In this document: in pieces, positions 20,901-63,965 of the stretch
Numbering within the stretch: position 1 is the first letter of the stretch
Layout: the number at the start of each line of letters is the position of its first letter
NCBI GenBank assembly: GCA_036898135.1
Contig: CM072512.1
Location: 42,317,023 to 42,381,022 of the forward strand
Direction of reading: 5' to 3'
Length of the DNA: 64,000 bases
Source: Oncomelania hupensis
Taxonomy: Eukaryota > Mollusca > Gastropoda > Littorinimorpha > Pomatiopsidae
The notes under the pieces: generated by a model
What the model was told of the DNA's origin: nothing
What the model saw: the letters and a program-made list of their open reading frames with translations, nothing else
Databases searched by the model: none
Program-made: the position numbers and the translations under genes

Positions 20901-23900
20901 ATGCAGAGCCAAATAACTCACGCATAATGGAAGAGCTTGAATATGTGACCTCTAATATACGAAGTAGGGCATGGATATTTTTCCACTAAATCCAAATACT
21001 CCTCTGCCATCTGCCAGATAGGTGGAGACAGGCCATGGAACAGAGCAGGACAGTGTAGGTTGCCCTCTATTGAAACATAAAGAGCAAATACTTATACTCT
21101 CCACTGCTGTTGAAACATTAAAAAAATCCAACACACAATTTCATTAAATTGTTACCACCAATAAACAACTTATGTTAACTTTTTGTTCCATTCCAAATAC
21201 ACTTTGTATGCCAGTCTGTTGGATGAACATCTCATACGTTTGTTCACTGTTAAAACAACATCAAAAAGACCTGCACATACACCAATACAAGCAAGCATGC
21301 ACACACATATATATTGTCACATATACACAAACATGCACACAAACATCAGCATGCACCAAGAACGCGTGCATACAAACTGAGTACGAAAAAAAAACAAACT
21401 TAATTGTTCACTTACCTGCTGTCATAACACCATCAACACCTGTTTCTTTCAAGCAGCGATGAACATCTGGCAAGTATTGTATATTGCCATTGGCAAACAC
21501 TGGGATGTTTACTGCCTCTCTGAACAAAACAAAACACATTATAGTTTTTATCAAACTAAAATGCATAAGTACACATTTCACAAAGAAATCTTCTGCCACA
21601 TTTGCCTAACTTGTACATGATTGATTGTATACACCTGAACTTGGAAGCAACTAATGACAAAATCTTCATTCTTTTTTTCCAAAGCATGAACTTCTGACTT
21701 TTTAAAAATAGCATCTCCTCCTCCTCATCATCATTACAATCATTATCTTCTTCATCATCAACATCTTCATCATCACCACCACCATCATCAACATACCTGG
21801 GTCATCTTAAAGTCTACACAAAAGCTAAGTATAGAACACAAAAAAATCAAGGTATTTTATTTACCACCACCACCAACAACAATATAAACAACATAATCAT
21901 CTTACTTGACAGCTTTGATGGCTGACCAGTCAGCAAGCCCTGTGTTTTCTCCTTTCTGATCAATGGTGCGTCCGTGCACAGTAAGTAGCTGGAAACAGTA
22001 ACACATAACTACATAACCCAGAAAATATACTGAGCACAATGGTGCGTCCGTGCACAGTAAGTAGCTGGAAACAGTAACACATAACTACATAACCCAGAAA
22101 ATATACTGAGCAACAATTGAAACAAACCAGATATCGTCGGCGTCCATTCAAAACCTTGTAACTCAGAAAAAGTTGTTTTTGCAATCTTTTCAAGGTTATG
22201 TCCCTTGAATTTTTGCGCTTTTTTGGTCAGAAGCTTGGAATTCATAACTCATTTAGAAAACATCAGTAACTGAAAACATAAAATCCTCATATTATTATTA
22301 TTATTATTATTATTCTTGAGGATTTTTATAGCGCACTTATCTCGCCGTACTAGACCAGACTCTAGGTACTGGCCGATACAGGATCTAACTCAAACCGCCC
22401 GAGACGCCCACCCGCAGCCTTTGGGCGCATGGTCTGACGCCCGGACAACTGAGCACTTTCCTGGCCAGCCAGGGATGGGGGAGAAGGACCTAGTGCATGC
22501 TGGGTGTGTTCTTGTTACCGGCACTCACCCGTCTAGGACATGAGCGTCAGGATCTTTAAAGTCCTTTATGATGGAATGTATGCGACACACAGACTAGACC
22601 TCGGTTTATACTCTCATCCGAAGGAGTAGGAAACGGGAGTAAAGTGTCTTTCCCAGGGACAAAACACAATGGCCCGGACAGGGCTCAAACCCGGGACCTT
22701 CAGATCCGCAAGCCAAAGCACTACCACTAGACCACCGTGCCTCCGTATGTCCCAACAGGTCAAACGATTTTTATCAACATTTTCGTATCTCACTTACAAG
22801 ATTTTTATCATTTCAAAATAAATTTATAAAACCTTGTAAATCAACTTACGAGGTTTCATTCTAATAAATGACGCACCAGCAAGTTGAGTTGTGGTCACTT
22901 ATGCGTGGTTTTGTTACTGTCATCGTGGAAGTACCAGCTGTTTCTTGTAATTTTTTTCTACACTTTGGTGAGTACAGATGATAGGTGTGGCCCTTTTATT
23001 CCATCACGATTTTTCTAGATTGATATCATCCAGATCTTCTCTGTGGGTTCAGGCATAGAATAGAACAAAATCAACGTTTCCCTGCGTGCCTTAAAAGTTG
23101 ACTAACAAGGGTAATGTCAGCACAGCATCACTGGGCGAAAGTCTTCTACAAAGGAGTCACTAGTCAGGGCAGAGATTTCTCAAGTTACTATAGGTTCTAT
23201 GACCATGTGTTAAAGGGTCTTATATTTTGCATGAATGTGTCGTTTGTTGTTTGCTGTTCTTACTAATGCTTTTAACTAGCAATTTCAAGCTCAAGCAAAA
23301 CAATCAAAACCTCATAACTTGCAACTTTCAGAACATACAAAATAGTAAAAACCTCGCATGTTAATATTTCTGTCAATTTCTCCAACATTTATGGGATCTC
23401 AAACTACTCACTATCACTACCAAATTTCCTGTTCGATACTAAATACAAATTATACAAAAAACGTTTATGGTGATACCTGATTTTTTACAACAGGTTTTTT
23501 CGTTTTTTTCAAAATTGCATTTCTGATATATTATGATACAGTACAGAGATTTTGACTTGAGCAATAACATAAATTTCAAATAGTCAGTCTCCAGAGCTAC
23601 TGCAGTGCTGGCTAATCCAACACCATTCTATGACGCTGCAAGAGACTGCTGTGCACTAACATAATAAACTAATAAATTGTAATTAATAACATGAATATTT
23701 TAGCACTTCTCTCAACATTAAAACTAACAAGAATTACCTGGCAGCCCGCAGCCTCCAACATTTTAGCGTATTTGACCGTCTTCTCCACAGAGGGGAAGAT
23801 GCGAATTTTGCAGGTGATTGGCACTTTCAGATTCTCATGGCAGGTTCTCACTGAGGAAAAAGAAAGTAGTCAAGACAATTACATGTTCAATCTAACTTCT

Positions 23901-26900
23901 AAGACATAAAGTCTCATGCTAATGCAAAGAAATGTGTATGCCATATTTACACATTTACCAACCACATCAACTGATCAAATAATGCTAATTTTCAACATAA
24001 TATGGGCAAGAAAAAACCCTGGCTATCAAAGACCTAACTGTTACAACAGGTTTGGACGGCTGGATGCAGAAAACATGTAAATTTGTAATGAGTATAGTTC
24101 TATGAGGGTTGCTGATGACAGAGAAAGATGGAGTATACTGGTTAAAGGATCATTTGTGGTGCCCCTACGACTTCCGAGTTATGGGATAGGATAGGATAGG
24201 ATAGGATAGTTCTATGATCAAGTCTATAGTTAACGTTCAGTACAATTCTACTTCTAATCCTATACTATAGTTAAGGAAGTAAAATTTCTGTTAAACATAA
24301 AAAATAATAAAGGCAATTATAATCTAGTGTTCAGCACTACTCATACCAATGAGGGAAACCTGGGAAAAATGAATTGACTGAAATGAGGCAGTGGTCCAGG
24401 GTCCACCCAAGCCCAGGCTGGGTTTGGGGCAGTGCCCGAATAGGGGGCTCAGGAGGGCAACGCCCCCCTGCCAAAAAGAAATTGTGACTTTTAAGTGTGA
24501 TTTGGTGGCACCTCCTGGCTTCTTAACACACAAAAAAGGGGCTGTGAAACACTCCTAAATACTGATCACATTTAAGTCAAATAACGATCAAATAAGGAAA
24601 CAAGATCCAATTTCTTCCAGTCTGAAGTCTTCAAAACAGTTGTACCTTACCCAATGGTAGTTTTATTATGACGAAAAAAAGACAAAAGTGAAGGTAGAAC
24701 AGTTCAACATCAAATGAATTATACCATCATAACATTTATCAAAACCCTAGATACTTTTGACAATGAAGTTAACTTTTACAGAGATGAAAGATATTACAGT
24801 TATACAAACCACATGCAATTGACAATCTTGTTGTAAAGGGAATACCTGTTACCTATCAATAAGGAATGGGACTCTTGTGATGAAAAAAGAAAAAAAAATT
24901 CCTAGGGAGAAGGACATTTTTTAAAATGACCTTAAAATCTGTGCAATCTGAGAGTAAAATTCAACTTGTTTGGATCAGACAAAAAAGACCTTCCTCTCCC
25001 TCCCCCCCAACCCTCTCTCCCCCTCCTCTGCACACACACATAAAAAACAAAAACAAAACACACACACACAAAATCACACAACACTGTAAGTGTAATGGTG
25101 CATTCTAACATAATTAACCATTCAAACATGCATCCATAATCCAATAGCATGAAGGTCAAAATTACTTTTACTTATCAGGAGTTTTCAGTCAGCTTAATTT
25201 AACTATTAAGCCTCCACTGGCTCCAGTGTTTTGTTCCATCTTAACTTCTCTTCATATCTTTCAGTCACTGCCCATGATTATCAAGTAAAGTTTGAAATGG
25301 CAATTTGTTTTCGTCTTTTTTTTCCCAACCAGTTCCATCGCCATTTGTTGGCTGGAAAAAGCCTTGAGCAACTCAGTCAATGTGTTTTCTTTGACAGCTG
25401 ACATTTTGAATGACTAAACTGTTTCACTGGCTGCGGCACTTGTCAAAACATGCAAAACAAGAGATGGAGTTGAGTCGATCGCAATGGCGTGCAAAACACT
25501 CTGGAATCCCACAGGGTTTACAGTCACTGACAGCAAGAGCTGATTTTCTGTTTCGGGTTAAATGAAAACTAAAACCTGCAACCTGCTCTCAACAGGGTTA
25601 AAAATTACAAATCTCATGAAGAAAGGAAAAAAAAAAACTTTTTGTAAGTTAACCTTTTTTTTTTTATTTTACAATTGACAGTTTTCCGTCAATTAACGGG
25701 CTAGTTTTACCCATGCATACCCATTTTTTCCAACAGCTCCCACTCATCCTGTATAAAGGCACCATAGTGACCACGGCGAGCAATGCTTTGTGGGCAGCCA
25801 AGGTTCAGATCGATCGCATCACAGTGGTCTTCTGCCATTCTTGCAGCAGTCAAAAATGTGTCTGGATCATTGGCGCAAAACTGAAAGGAACCAATTCAAT
25901 AAAAAATATTTGACATACATTAATAATAAATAATAATTTAAAAAATTATGCACAGAAACTAGTTACAGTTACACTTATACTAGAGTCTTGCACAACAAAT
26001 CCTGTCACAGTGTCAGGGGCAATAACTTTACCGGTTTGTCCAGTTCCTGCTTTGTTTACAGTAATATACATCAACAACTAAACTAGAATGTTAGCTTCAC
26101 TTCAGCCTACTATACTAAAAATTCAACTCATAGTCATACCTGAAGTTAATCACTTAATTAATGGCTATTAGTATTAAGTTTAAAACTAGAAACTGACCTC
26201 AGCAAATTACTAATTAGGCACAGTGAGTAAGTAAGTGACATCTAGTGCTGGTGTGACATTACGGATTGGATCGCATTATACTCCGTCCGCGCGCGCAAGG
26301 GAAGTAATAAAAGTACTACCTTAGGAGTTATCGTTCATGTCTGCCTTTGCTTAATAACACTCTGCCCGCACAGTAAACTGTCAGGGTTAGGGTTAGGGTT
26401 TGGGTTAGGGTTAGTAATAACATTACGTTTCTACCGCCAAGCTCCACACACTTCCCAGACGCTGCTTGGTTACCGCGGCGACTTTGGCGTGGGTGGCAAC
26501 CTAATGGTAGGGCAGACTGTAATGTTACACTGGGTTTAATCCCTGCTGGGGATAAATTAATTAAAAGGGCCCAATCTGAAGGATTGTTTACTTTTGGTGA
26601 AAACGGGTACCGTTTATCCTAAACTTTGCATAGTTATCACAATACTGAATATCCATTGATAAAAGTGCGCTTTAAGTTTAGTAGCTCAAAACAACCGCTG
26701 AAGTTTGAATGTTCAATTTCGGTTCTGACACTGTGACAGGGAGTGATTTACCCTGATTAATGGTACATCGAATACCTGAACAATTAAAGGACGATCTTCT
26801 TCGCAGGACTGGAGTGACTCCCGTCTGTAGTTGGCATCTCGCACAAACACGGACGCATGCAACATTGGTGTGTAGCATAACTCTGCACCATAGCGCCGAC

Positions 26901-27006
26901 TCAGCATACGCCAGGCACATTCACTCTGATCAACCATTGGCGCCACTACGAATTTTGCTGAATTCAGCGTTGTCTTCCAAAAGTTAAAGCCTTCTAGTTT
27001 TGACAT
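17996..27006 (-). CDS. DUS1L: tRNA-dihydrouridine synthase 1-like (DUS1L), complete, 11 exons
   Basis: Exons in transcript order: 26776-27006, 25721-25880, 23738-23850, 21906-21988, 21416-21519, 20922-21066, 20361-20457, 19896-19987, 19144-19342, 18666-18741 and 17996-18234. All borders are GT/AG with consistent phase, giving about 512 residues (human DUS1L is about 473). DUS enzymes are FMN-dependent and reduce uridine to dihydrouridine in tRNA. The N-terminal TIM-barrel shows [26 protein letters not shown] with the catalytic Cys, G-H-Y-G-A-F, C-K-I-R, T-V-H-G-R-T and I-P-V-F-A-N-G-N. The C-terminal part has W-I-C-Q-P-Y, a basic K-K-Q-L-K-K-R stretch and the cysteine-rich C-x2-C plus L-C-K-G-C-C region typical of DUS1L. 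The final ~80 residues are lineage-specific. A 76-bp tandem duplication covers the exon 4 acceptor. Confidence 0.95.
19616..19653 (+). mobile_element. Extremely 5'-truncated retroposon insertion (38 bp)
   Basis: Thirty-eight bases matching only the 3' end of the TATA-containing retroposon (CCTGACCTAAAACAATAACC plus a TGTAA tail) are flanked by a perfect 13-bp direct repeat, ATTCAGTTCAGCT, at 19603-19615 and 19654-19666. It lies in a DUS1L intron. Confidence 0.75.
21961..22112. repeat. Perfect 76-bp tandem duplication over the DUS1L exon 4 acceptor
   Basis: Bases 21961-22036 and 22037-22112 are identical. Each copy contains the minus-strand sequence TTTCCAG|CTACTTACTG, that is, the exon 4 3' splice site plus its first ~28 coding bases. 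Use of the outer site would add 76 nt and shift the frame. Confidence 0.95.
22290..22745 (-). mobile_element. tRNA-derived SINE with (ATT)n tail, near full length
   Basis: Read on the minus strand it begins GGAGGCACGGTGGTCTAGTG with a tRNA-like head (A box TGGTCTAGTGG, B box GGTTTGAGCCC) and ends in the ATT/AAT tail at 22290-22313. The body matches the SINE at 51476-51915 over almost its full length. It lies in a DUS1L intron. Confidence 0.85.
24107..24212 (+). mobile_element. 3' end of the GGATA-tail LINE
   Basis: The sequence encodes the conserved C-terminal end ([16 protein letters not shown]) followed by four copies of GGATA. It is a strongly 5'-truncated insertion in a DUS1L intron. Confidence 0.7.
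26383..26414 (+). repeat. Interstitial telomere-like TTAGGG array
   Basis: About five units of AGGGTT in tandem, one varied (AGGGTTTGGG). It lies in DUS1L intron 1, 3' of a CpG-rich stretch (CCGCGCGCGC near 26287). Confidence 0.85.
26490..26575 (+). mobile_element. Possible decayed tRNA-like SINE head
   Basis: GTGGCAACCTAATGGTAGGG followed about 30 bases later by GGGTTTAATCCC resembles A and B boxes of the local SINE family. The body is missing, so confidence is low. Confidence 0.3.
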
Positions 27007-27480
27007 GATGATTTCGTTTCAACAGAAGTTGGAACACATCGGAAACTGCACATCAAAAGTTGTCTTGGTGAAGCTGATCGATGTCGATTTCTCAACAAAC
27101 AAAAAATCTGAATTCAAACTGATGAGGAAATTTTAAAGTGTACTGAAACCTAAACGGAACGTATGATTTGTTTAATAACTACTTTCCTTAAGGCGCATCC
27201 TTATGATCGTGATGCAACAATACTGCATGTCAAGTTCAAGTCAAACAGTGAAACACTTGCTGGCTCAAACAATACTGTGAAATCGGACAGAACGGTTATA
27301 CTGTACATCGCCAATCGAAATGAAAAAATACCAAAAGTATTATATCCAGTCAAAATAGCTTCAACTTAATCTGGTTTTTAGTACAAATCAAAAGAATTAG
27401 TGTTGCAAAAACCACCAAGGAGTTTCCAAAACCCACTTCGGCCATGTGTTCCGGAAGTGACAATAGGAGAGATAACTTAT
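27007..27480 (-). promoter_or_regulatory. DUS1L 5' flank with an ETS-type site
   Basis: This is the sequence upstream of the DUS1L start codon. A consensus ETS/GABP-type motif, TTCCGGAAGTGAC, lies near 27449, common in housekeeping promoters. No TATA box is obvious. The transcription start cannot be placed from sequence. Confidence 0.35.
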
Positions 27481-28244
27481 GAATCGTACATGTATAGGCG
27501 CACGAACTATACTGAAATAACCATAATTACTGAATATCTGTGACAGTTTGATGCTAAACACTAACTGTTTGATTGAAAAGAAGAATTTAAATATTCAATT
27601 TATATTTTAGTGCACATGCTTATTGCAAAATACTGTTTTTCTCACCTGCGCAGCATCTACAGCACCAGTTTTCTCAGTTTATTAACATTATTTATAAACT
27701 TATGAAAATGTCCCCAAGTTATGCGCGAACCTAGACCACCACTAGGGTGCTTTCAAGGCAAATGAACTTAAAAATTACAGTGCAGATGCAATGGTCAGCC
27801 ACCTGTTGAAAGGGTTTCTTGAGCTCGTCTCCTATTTTGGGAAACCTAAGTTCCTGTAATACTATGGTTTTCCAGCGACAGTTACTCCAATATCAATTAC
27901 TACCTCATATTCTGTGTCCCATTTTCCCTCACCATGCTGCACAGATTATCAAACCTTTTCGTAAGTGACTTGAAGATGAAGTAAAACCTTCCTCCTAGAT
28001 AAAAGTATATCATTCCTTAAGTAGAAGGTAAAAATGGAGTAAAATCAGAGACAAAAGTCTGCCAGCACTGGTAAAAGTCAAACAGCAAATAATAATAATT
28101 GTAATAATAATAATAATACAAGATGCTCTCAAGCTCTGTACGTGTTTCTTTAATCAATCTCAAAGCGCAGCAATCTGAAGAGATCACAATATTACATAAG
28201 GCGGAAAAGAAATACATTTATATTTTAGAAATTTAGATAGACTA
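27481..28244. other. Intergenic, no gene seen
   Basis: AT-rich DNA with a TAATAATAA run near 28085-28120. Nothing else is recognisable. Confidence 0.4.
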
Positions 28245-28252
28245 CATCCAAT

Positions 28253-28872
28253 GGTTAGTTATTCATTGCTTACAGGACAGGGTCCAGTGGACTGCAAAGA
28301 GCAGAATCAGGAACACAAAATTAAGACCACAACTTGGTTGAAAGAGGACTCACCCCTGATCCGCATAACAGATCTGCTGAAACAACCCCATTGGTAACTT
28401 TGAAGGCACTCCACCAGCCAGTCACTTTACAATAAAGGCATTCCACGCAGAGGACGCTGAGGCTATACTCTAATTTATCGAACCCCCGTTTACAAAAACA
28501 AAATGGAATACAAACATCATTATAAAATATTAATAAAACACATATACATGTATATAAAATGCCTACATTGCTAAATATTAATATCATAGGAAACCCTAGT
28601 GACCATTTGGCAGAAAGAGTCCAATATTCCCAAGCTGATCCAACAGACCTCACACATAAATGATGAGTTTTGTCCCGGAAGAGTTTTCAAGAAAAAAGGT
28701 AGGTGACTGGTCTAGTGAAGAAGAAGATAGTATAGTAGATTGGTAGAACAGAGTAGGAATGAGAAAGAACAAATGAGAAAGACAGCAACAGTGGGAATTT
28801 AAAGCACTAAATTTTTAGAAAGTGGGGATACTATTTATACAGAAACCCCCGGCATGCTCACGGGGGACACTG
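28253..28872 (-). mobile_element. TATA-containing retroposon, copy B
   Basis: Minus-strand copy carrying the 5' hairpin, TATAAATAG near 28835 and the 3' end GTCCACTGGACC. CATCCAAT at 28245-28252 and 28873-28880 looks like the target duplication. It interrupts an older repeat shared with 51965-52035. Confidence 0.75.
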
Positions 28873-28880
28873 CATCCAAT

Positions 28881-29340
28881 ACCAGTACTCATTTATTGAA
28901 GGACAGATAAGGACAAATGAGATTGGACAGATAATTGGGCACAACTCACACACACACACCAACATACACACCAACACAGACACAAAATGTATTAAATATA
29001 TTAAACATTCCGCATGGGAATAAAGTTTTTAGAAGTGAGGTGGGAGAAGAAAGTGGAAAAAATGAAAAAAGACAGAATTCGCAAATGAAAAAATAAAGAT
29101 TTTTTAATTCAAATAAAACACACACATAACTAAAAATATTCATCATAATAATAAACAGCAATAAAATAGATAAAAAATTGAATACATGAAACAAACTACT
29201 AACAATACTCAATAATAATCTTAATTAAAGGAACACACAATGCTGTTTAAGGACAAGAAATGTGAGACACCAAAAGCACTTTACGTAAGTATCTGCTGAC
29301 AATGACAGAAGAAGAAAGAGTCATTGTGTTAGTTATTAAG
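28881..29340. other. Intergenic, no gene seen
   Basis: Between two retroposon copies: a CA-rich patch near 28950-28980 and AT-rich DNA. No reading frame is convincing. Confidence 0.4.
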
Positions 29341-29356
29341 TTAGTTAGTCATTGTT

Positions 29357-29895
29357 TAATGGGTCCAGTGGACTGCAAAGAGCCGAATCAGGACCACAAC
29401 TTGTTCAAATTAAGACTCATGCCCGATCAGTATAAAGGATCTGCTACCTATGGTAACACTGAAGGCACTCCACCAGATGGTCACTTTACAATAAAGGCAT
29501 CCCATGCAAGGGCGCTGAGGTTTTACTTTAATTTATCAAACCCCCATTTACAAAAACAAAATATAAATATCATTATAAAATATTAACAAAACACATACAT
29601 ATAATATTCCTACATAAATAAATAATAATACTAATACCACAGAAAGCCCTAGTGACCATTTGGCAGAAAGCATCCAATATCCCCAAGCTGACCCAAATGA
29701 GGAGTTTTGGGAGAGTTTTCCAAAAAAAAAAGGTAGTCTAGGTGATTGGTCTAGCGAAGAAGATAGTAGATTGATAGAACAGATTAGGAACAAGAAAGAA
29801 CAAATGAGAATGACAGAAACAGTGGTAATTTAAAGCACTAAATTTCCACAAAGTGGAGATACTATTTATACAGAAAACTCCGGCACCCCAAGGGG
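29357..29895 (-). mobile_element. TATA-containing retroposon, copy C
   Basis: Minus-strand copy with the conserved TATAAATAG, the weak shared frame and the 5' CCCCCTTGGGGT start. GTTAGTCAYTGT occurs at both flanks and is the likely target duplication. The 3' tail is a TTAG-type repeat. Confidence 0.7.
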
Positions 29896-29906
29896 GTTAG
29901 TCACTG

Positions 29907-30410
29907 TGTGCATACCTGTACGTAAATAGATTTGCATGAGAGATGGAAATAAAAGTTGGTAGTGAATTTGTGTTTCAATATCACATCTATTGATTTTGGA
30001 AAAATGAAGTAGAAAAACACGACAAAAGAAACACAAATTAACTGAAAGCAAAACACAATCCACAAGATCTTTTGGTTGTTTTATTTGCAATCCCCATTTT
30101 CAAATAAGGGTTGGATGGTGGAGATTAAACAGAAACAGAAATCAAATGAAATTCATGAAAAGTCACACCACCATATTTGACATTCACTGTTTCAGCATTT
30201 ATAAACTTCTACACACAAAAGCAAATGTTCACCAATTATTGACGTTACTCCACAGCAATCACTACTAAACAAACTCACGCAAATCATAACATTACAGTCA
30301 ATTATTCATGATTAATGATGTACACAACTTTTGTTTTCTTTTCAACAGTTTCACCCAATTCAATGTTCATGGAAAACGCTTCTAGCCAAAAAGACACTCA
30401 CACATGCACA
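29907..30410. other. Intergenic, no gene seen
   Basis: AT-rich DNA between retroposon copy C and a LINE fragment. No feature is recognisable. Confidence 0.4.
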
Positions 30411-30672
30411 CCTATCCTATCCTATCCCATAACTCGGAGGTCGTAGGGGCACCACAGATGATCGTTTAACCAGCGTACTCCATCTTTCCCTGTCCCCAGC
30501 AACCCTGATTGTTTCGCTCATTTTCAAACCAGTCCATTCTCGAATGTTGTCCTCCAACCTCTTTTTCGGTCTCCCTATTCTTCTACCTCCTTGCACTGTG
30601 CCTTGCAGGATGGTCTTTGCAAGACCTGATGATCTGGTGACGTGGCCATACCATCGGAGTTTCCGTTTCACA
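30411..30672 (-). mobile_element. 3' fragment of the GGATA-tail LINE
   Basis: The minus-strand frame 30417-30671 is the C-terminal tail of a reverse-transcriptase ORF (R-W-Y-G-H-V-T-R-S-S-G-L-A-K, G-R-P-K-K-R, W-S-T-L-V-K) with its stop close to the GGATA repeats at 30411-30425. The conserved end is intact, the rest is absent. Confidence 0.8.
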
Positions 30673-30944
30673 CATGCACACGCTTACTAAAATAATATTA
30701 TAACAAATTTAAAAAATTGCAGAATTTAGAATAACTATTAAAAACTATCTAATATTCAAATTAGTTCAGAATGCAGATCTAGTAACAATATACAAATCAA
30801 GTAACAAAAACAACAAAACATCATGCATCATTAATCAAAGCATGTCATCTCTGTAAACAGTTCACAAAGGTGCATAGTAAAATGATGTGCTCTTGTAGAA
30901 CGTATTTACTTGCTTATCGTTTTATATCTACAGATCTACAGGTC

Positions 30945-31147
30945 TTGCAAACACTATCCTGCAAGGCACAGTGCAAGGAGGTAGAAGAAGAGGTGGGAGG
31001 ACAACATTCGAGAATGGACTGGTTTAACACTGAGCGAAACCATCAGGGTTGCTAAGGACAGAGATAGATGGATTACGCTGGTTAAAAGATCATCTGTGGT
31101 GCCCCTACGACTTCTGAGTTACGGGATAGGATAGGATAGGATAGGAA
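30945..31147 (+). mobile_element. 3' fragment of the GGATA-tail LINE, frameshifted
   Basis: The same C-terminal region and GGATA tail in plus orientation, with frame breaks. Confidence 0.7.
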
Positions 31148-31559
31148 TAATTATTATTTATTTTATTATACTTATCCAGCATACATTGGATGCCTTCCTA
31201 ATTTCTCCATGTTGATCTTTAATTGTTTGTCATCCATATATGTGTTTCTGGAACTTTCTGTAATCTTGTTTGGATCATGAGTCACAGACTCCACACAGGT
31301 TTTTTTTTATCTCTCAGAACTTAAAAAAAAAAATCAGAACCTACTGGTGGAAATATGGAATGTCTCTTCGTTACTTTTTCTTTTAACAATATTTAACTTT
31401 TTGGGTCCATCACTCATTATCAGTCAAAAAGGTTGAAACGTCGAGCATTACACTTTTTAATTCAAGTTTACTCTTTACAATAATTCAAGCATGTCCTTTT
31501 TACATGAATGTCAAACTGTCACAGTTTTTCTTATTTTTACAGTTATTATTACAGAAGAT

Positions 31560-31912
31560 TTCTGGGCATTTCAGCACATCATCAACAATGAAGTCCGACA
31601 GACCATCACACAAGCCATTGGACAATACGATGACAAGCTCACAGTGGTTAAGAAACTGAAACTCCGATAGTATGGCCACGACACCAGAGCGTCAGACCTT
31701 GCAAAGACCATCCTGCAAGGCACAGTGCAGGGTGGCAGAAGAAGAGGGAGAGAGAAAAAGAGGTAGGAAGACAGCATTGGAGAATGGACTGGCTTGACAC
31801 TGGGCGAAGCCATAAGGGTTGCTGAGGACAGAGAGTACACTAGTTAAACGATCATCTGTAGTGCCCCAAAGACTTTCGAATTATGGGAAAAAATATGATA
31901 GGAAAGGAATTA
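31560..31912 (+). mobile_element. 3' fragment of the GGATA-tail LINE, longer and degraded
   Basis: Covers a segment encoding N-x-E-V-R-Q-T-I-T-Q-A through the R-W-Y-G-H-like region and the end near 31880. Frameshifts are present and the GGATA tail is decayed. Confidence 0.7.
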
Positions 31913-33893
31913 TTGATTTGTTTTTTAAAAGTGTCGCTTTTCTTTAATTCCAAATGTGTTTTTTTTAAATAATAAATTTTACAATAACTAAATAAATCAT
32001 AATTTTTTAAATTATTTTTCGTTCACCTTTATGGCAACTGGTTGTTTTACACAAATTAACTTGATTTTTTTTCTTAAAATTTTTTATTTCCAGTATTTCC
32101 AATATTTTTGTTAATATTAGCGATATATATTTTTCTTTTCTGTTGCTTGCAATCCACTCCTTTTTGATTTTTTATTTGCACATCCAGACTGTTCTTTGCC
32201 TTGTTGTACTTTCTTGATTTGTAATTCATATACACGTAGCAAATACAATATAAAATTAAATTTCCATGACATAAGTGGGCTTGACAAATATTTGTTATTA
32301 TTAGATTTGATAAATTTTCAGATTTGTATCATTCAGCACAGTTATTCCTTTGTAAATCTTTCAGTTTAAATTTTAGTTTCCCCAATGCTCATCGATTTGC
32401 TTTAGGATTTGTATCAACCACATAAAGTCCATAGATCGTTCTCGCTACCGGCTAAATCACTTGTAACTTTATTCTAAGTTTTCTACCGAATTTCTAAGCG
32501 CACAAAGCATTCTTCAATATTACATACTAATACATATCATATGATCTAAAATATATATCTGTAATTAAAAATAATAAGAAAATAATAATTTTAAAAAATT
32601 TGCATGAAGTATTGTTTCATATGGTGTTTACATATATACCCAATTCACTTCATTTTCTCTGGCTGTCAGGATGCCCAATTCTCCCAAAAGAACCAAGACA
32701 ATTTATCACACAATTAAATAAAACCACACTCAGTCACCAACACCACAATACCAAACTAGTTTATACGACACAAATGTTCTTCACGAATACCATCACTTCA
32801 GCACTTTATCACAAATATCTCACAGCAATGAAAATACCAGCTTATAACACATAGATGCATGCCACTGATGATAACAATTAGGATGGCTTCTTCTTGTCCA
32901 ACGCTCATAAAGTCTAATAAGAACATAACTACAAACACTAAAGCACACCAGCAAGACTGGCTGATTGGTAAAACAATATACTTTTCTAAATTGCCTGACT
33001 GACCATAATCACTACTACCAAATAAAAAAGGCACTTGAATGTTCAATACCACCATCACTTCCATCCTAGATTGGCTAAAAAACAAGTAACACACCTATTT
33101 TTTCTTTTTCACTGCCACTTTTATATTTAAATCAACAGTCTACAATCCATCTACAACTTTAGTAGCATTCTACTAAACAAGCACCAAATTCGGAGATGTC
33201 TGGAGCCCATCCACAACTTTCAATGTGTACTTTGCAGATGCACAGATTTTAATTTTACTGCTATTTTCACAATCAAGTCAGTTATTTTATTGTCTATAAT
33301 TTTTGTCACATTCCCTAAATTGCAAAATACAGAAGACAGTTGCACGTAATTGTTCATTTTTATATTGCTGCTTTCAAATCTGATGTACAAATGTAATATT
33401 CTTGTATTATTCTCCTAAATGACAGCGTGTATATATATATATATTATATATATAAAACTGTTTTGAATAATCATTCTTTGCTGATGCCACAACTTTCATA
33501 TTTGAGGTGCTGTTATGCCACTGTTCTTCACATGTAAGTCAGGTCCACATGTAAGCCAGGAGTCCATAATTCATCTAAAAAATTTTGTTGATGTTTACAA
33601 ACTGACACCAAATTCACAGATGTGCCCTGCTCATACTCTCATAGCATGGAGTATCAAGCACTGGTTAAGTGGTCATCGTCATCATCATAAAGTCCTGTGT
33701 CTTAAGTCTGCCTACAACTGAAGCATTTCACTATCTGGCAACAAGTTTAGAGGCAATTCATAAATCAGTAGCACGCACACAGTAGTCCATATACAACCTT
33801 TTGTATCCTTTCCCTAACTTGGCACCAAGTTCACAAGTAAATCAGGTGTCCATCTACTATACTACATTTGCGGCTGGTGCAAGGGGGGTTCTG
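31913..33893. other. Intergenic DNA downstream of POLR3A
   Basis: Presumed POLR3A 3' UTR and flank, then AT-rich DNA with a short TA run near 33429-33454. Open frames here are short and without recognisable domains. Confidence 0.4.
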
Positions 33894-63725
<29,832 letters not shown>

Positions 63726-63965
63726 CTGTACACAGACATCAGACACAACTATAATTATGCTTTGCCTCAAACAACTTTATGCCTTTTTTTTTTGAAACTT
63801 TGTTTTTTATAATTAAAAAAGGCTCAAGCGACTTAATGCTTTTGTCTGGTTTCTTTCAAAACCGGATGGGGTTAAAATGGAGGTGACTGTTAGGATGCAT
63901 GTTTTTGTGTTTGTTATAATCCGGAGATATGTTAACACTCTTAGTTCTGCATGCTGGTAGACATT

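Noticed and set aside
24324..24533. 69-codon minus-strand frame in GC-richer DNA
   Set aside because: It looks like a dispersed repeat inside a DUS1L intron, with no domain and no neighbouring exons in phase.
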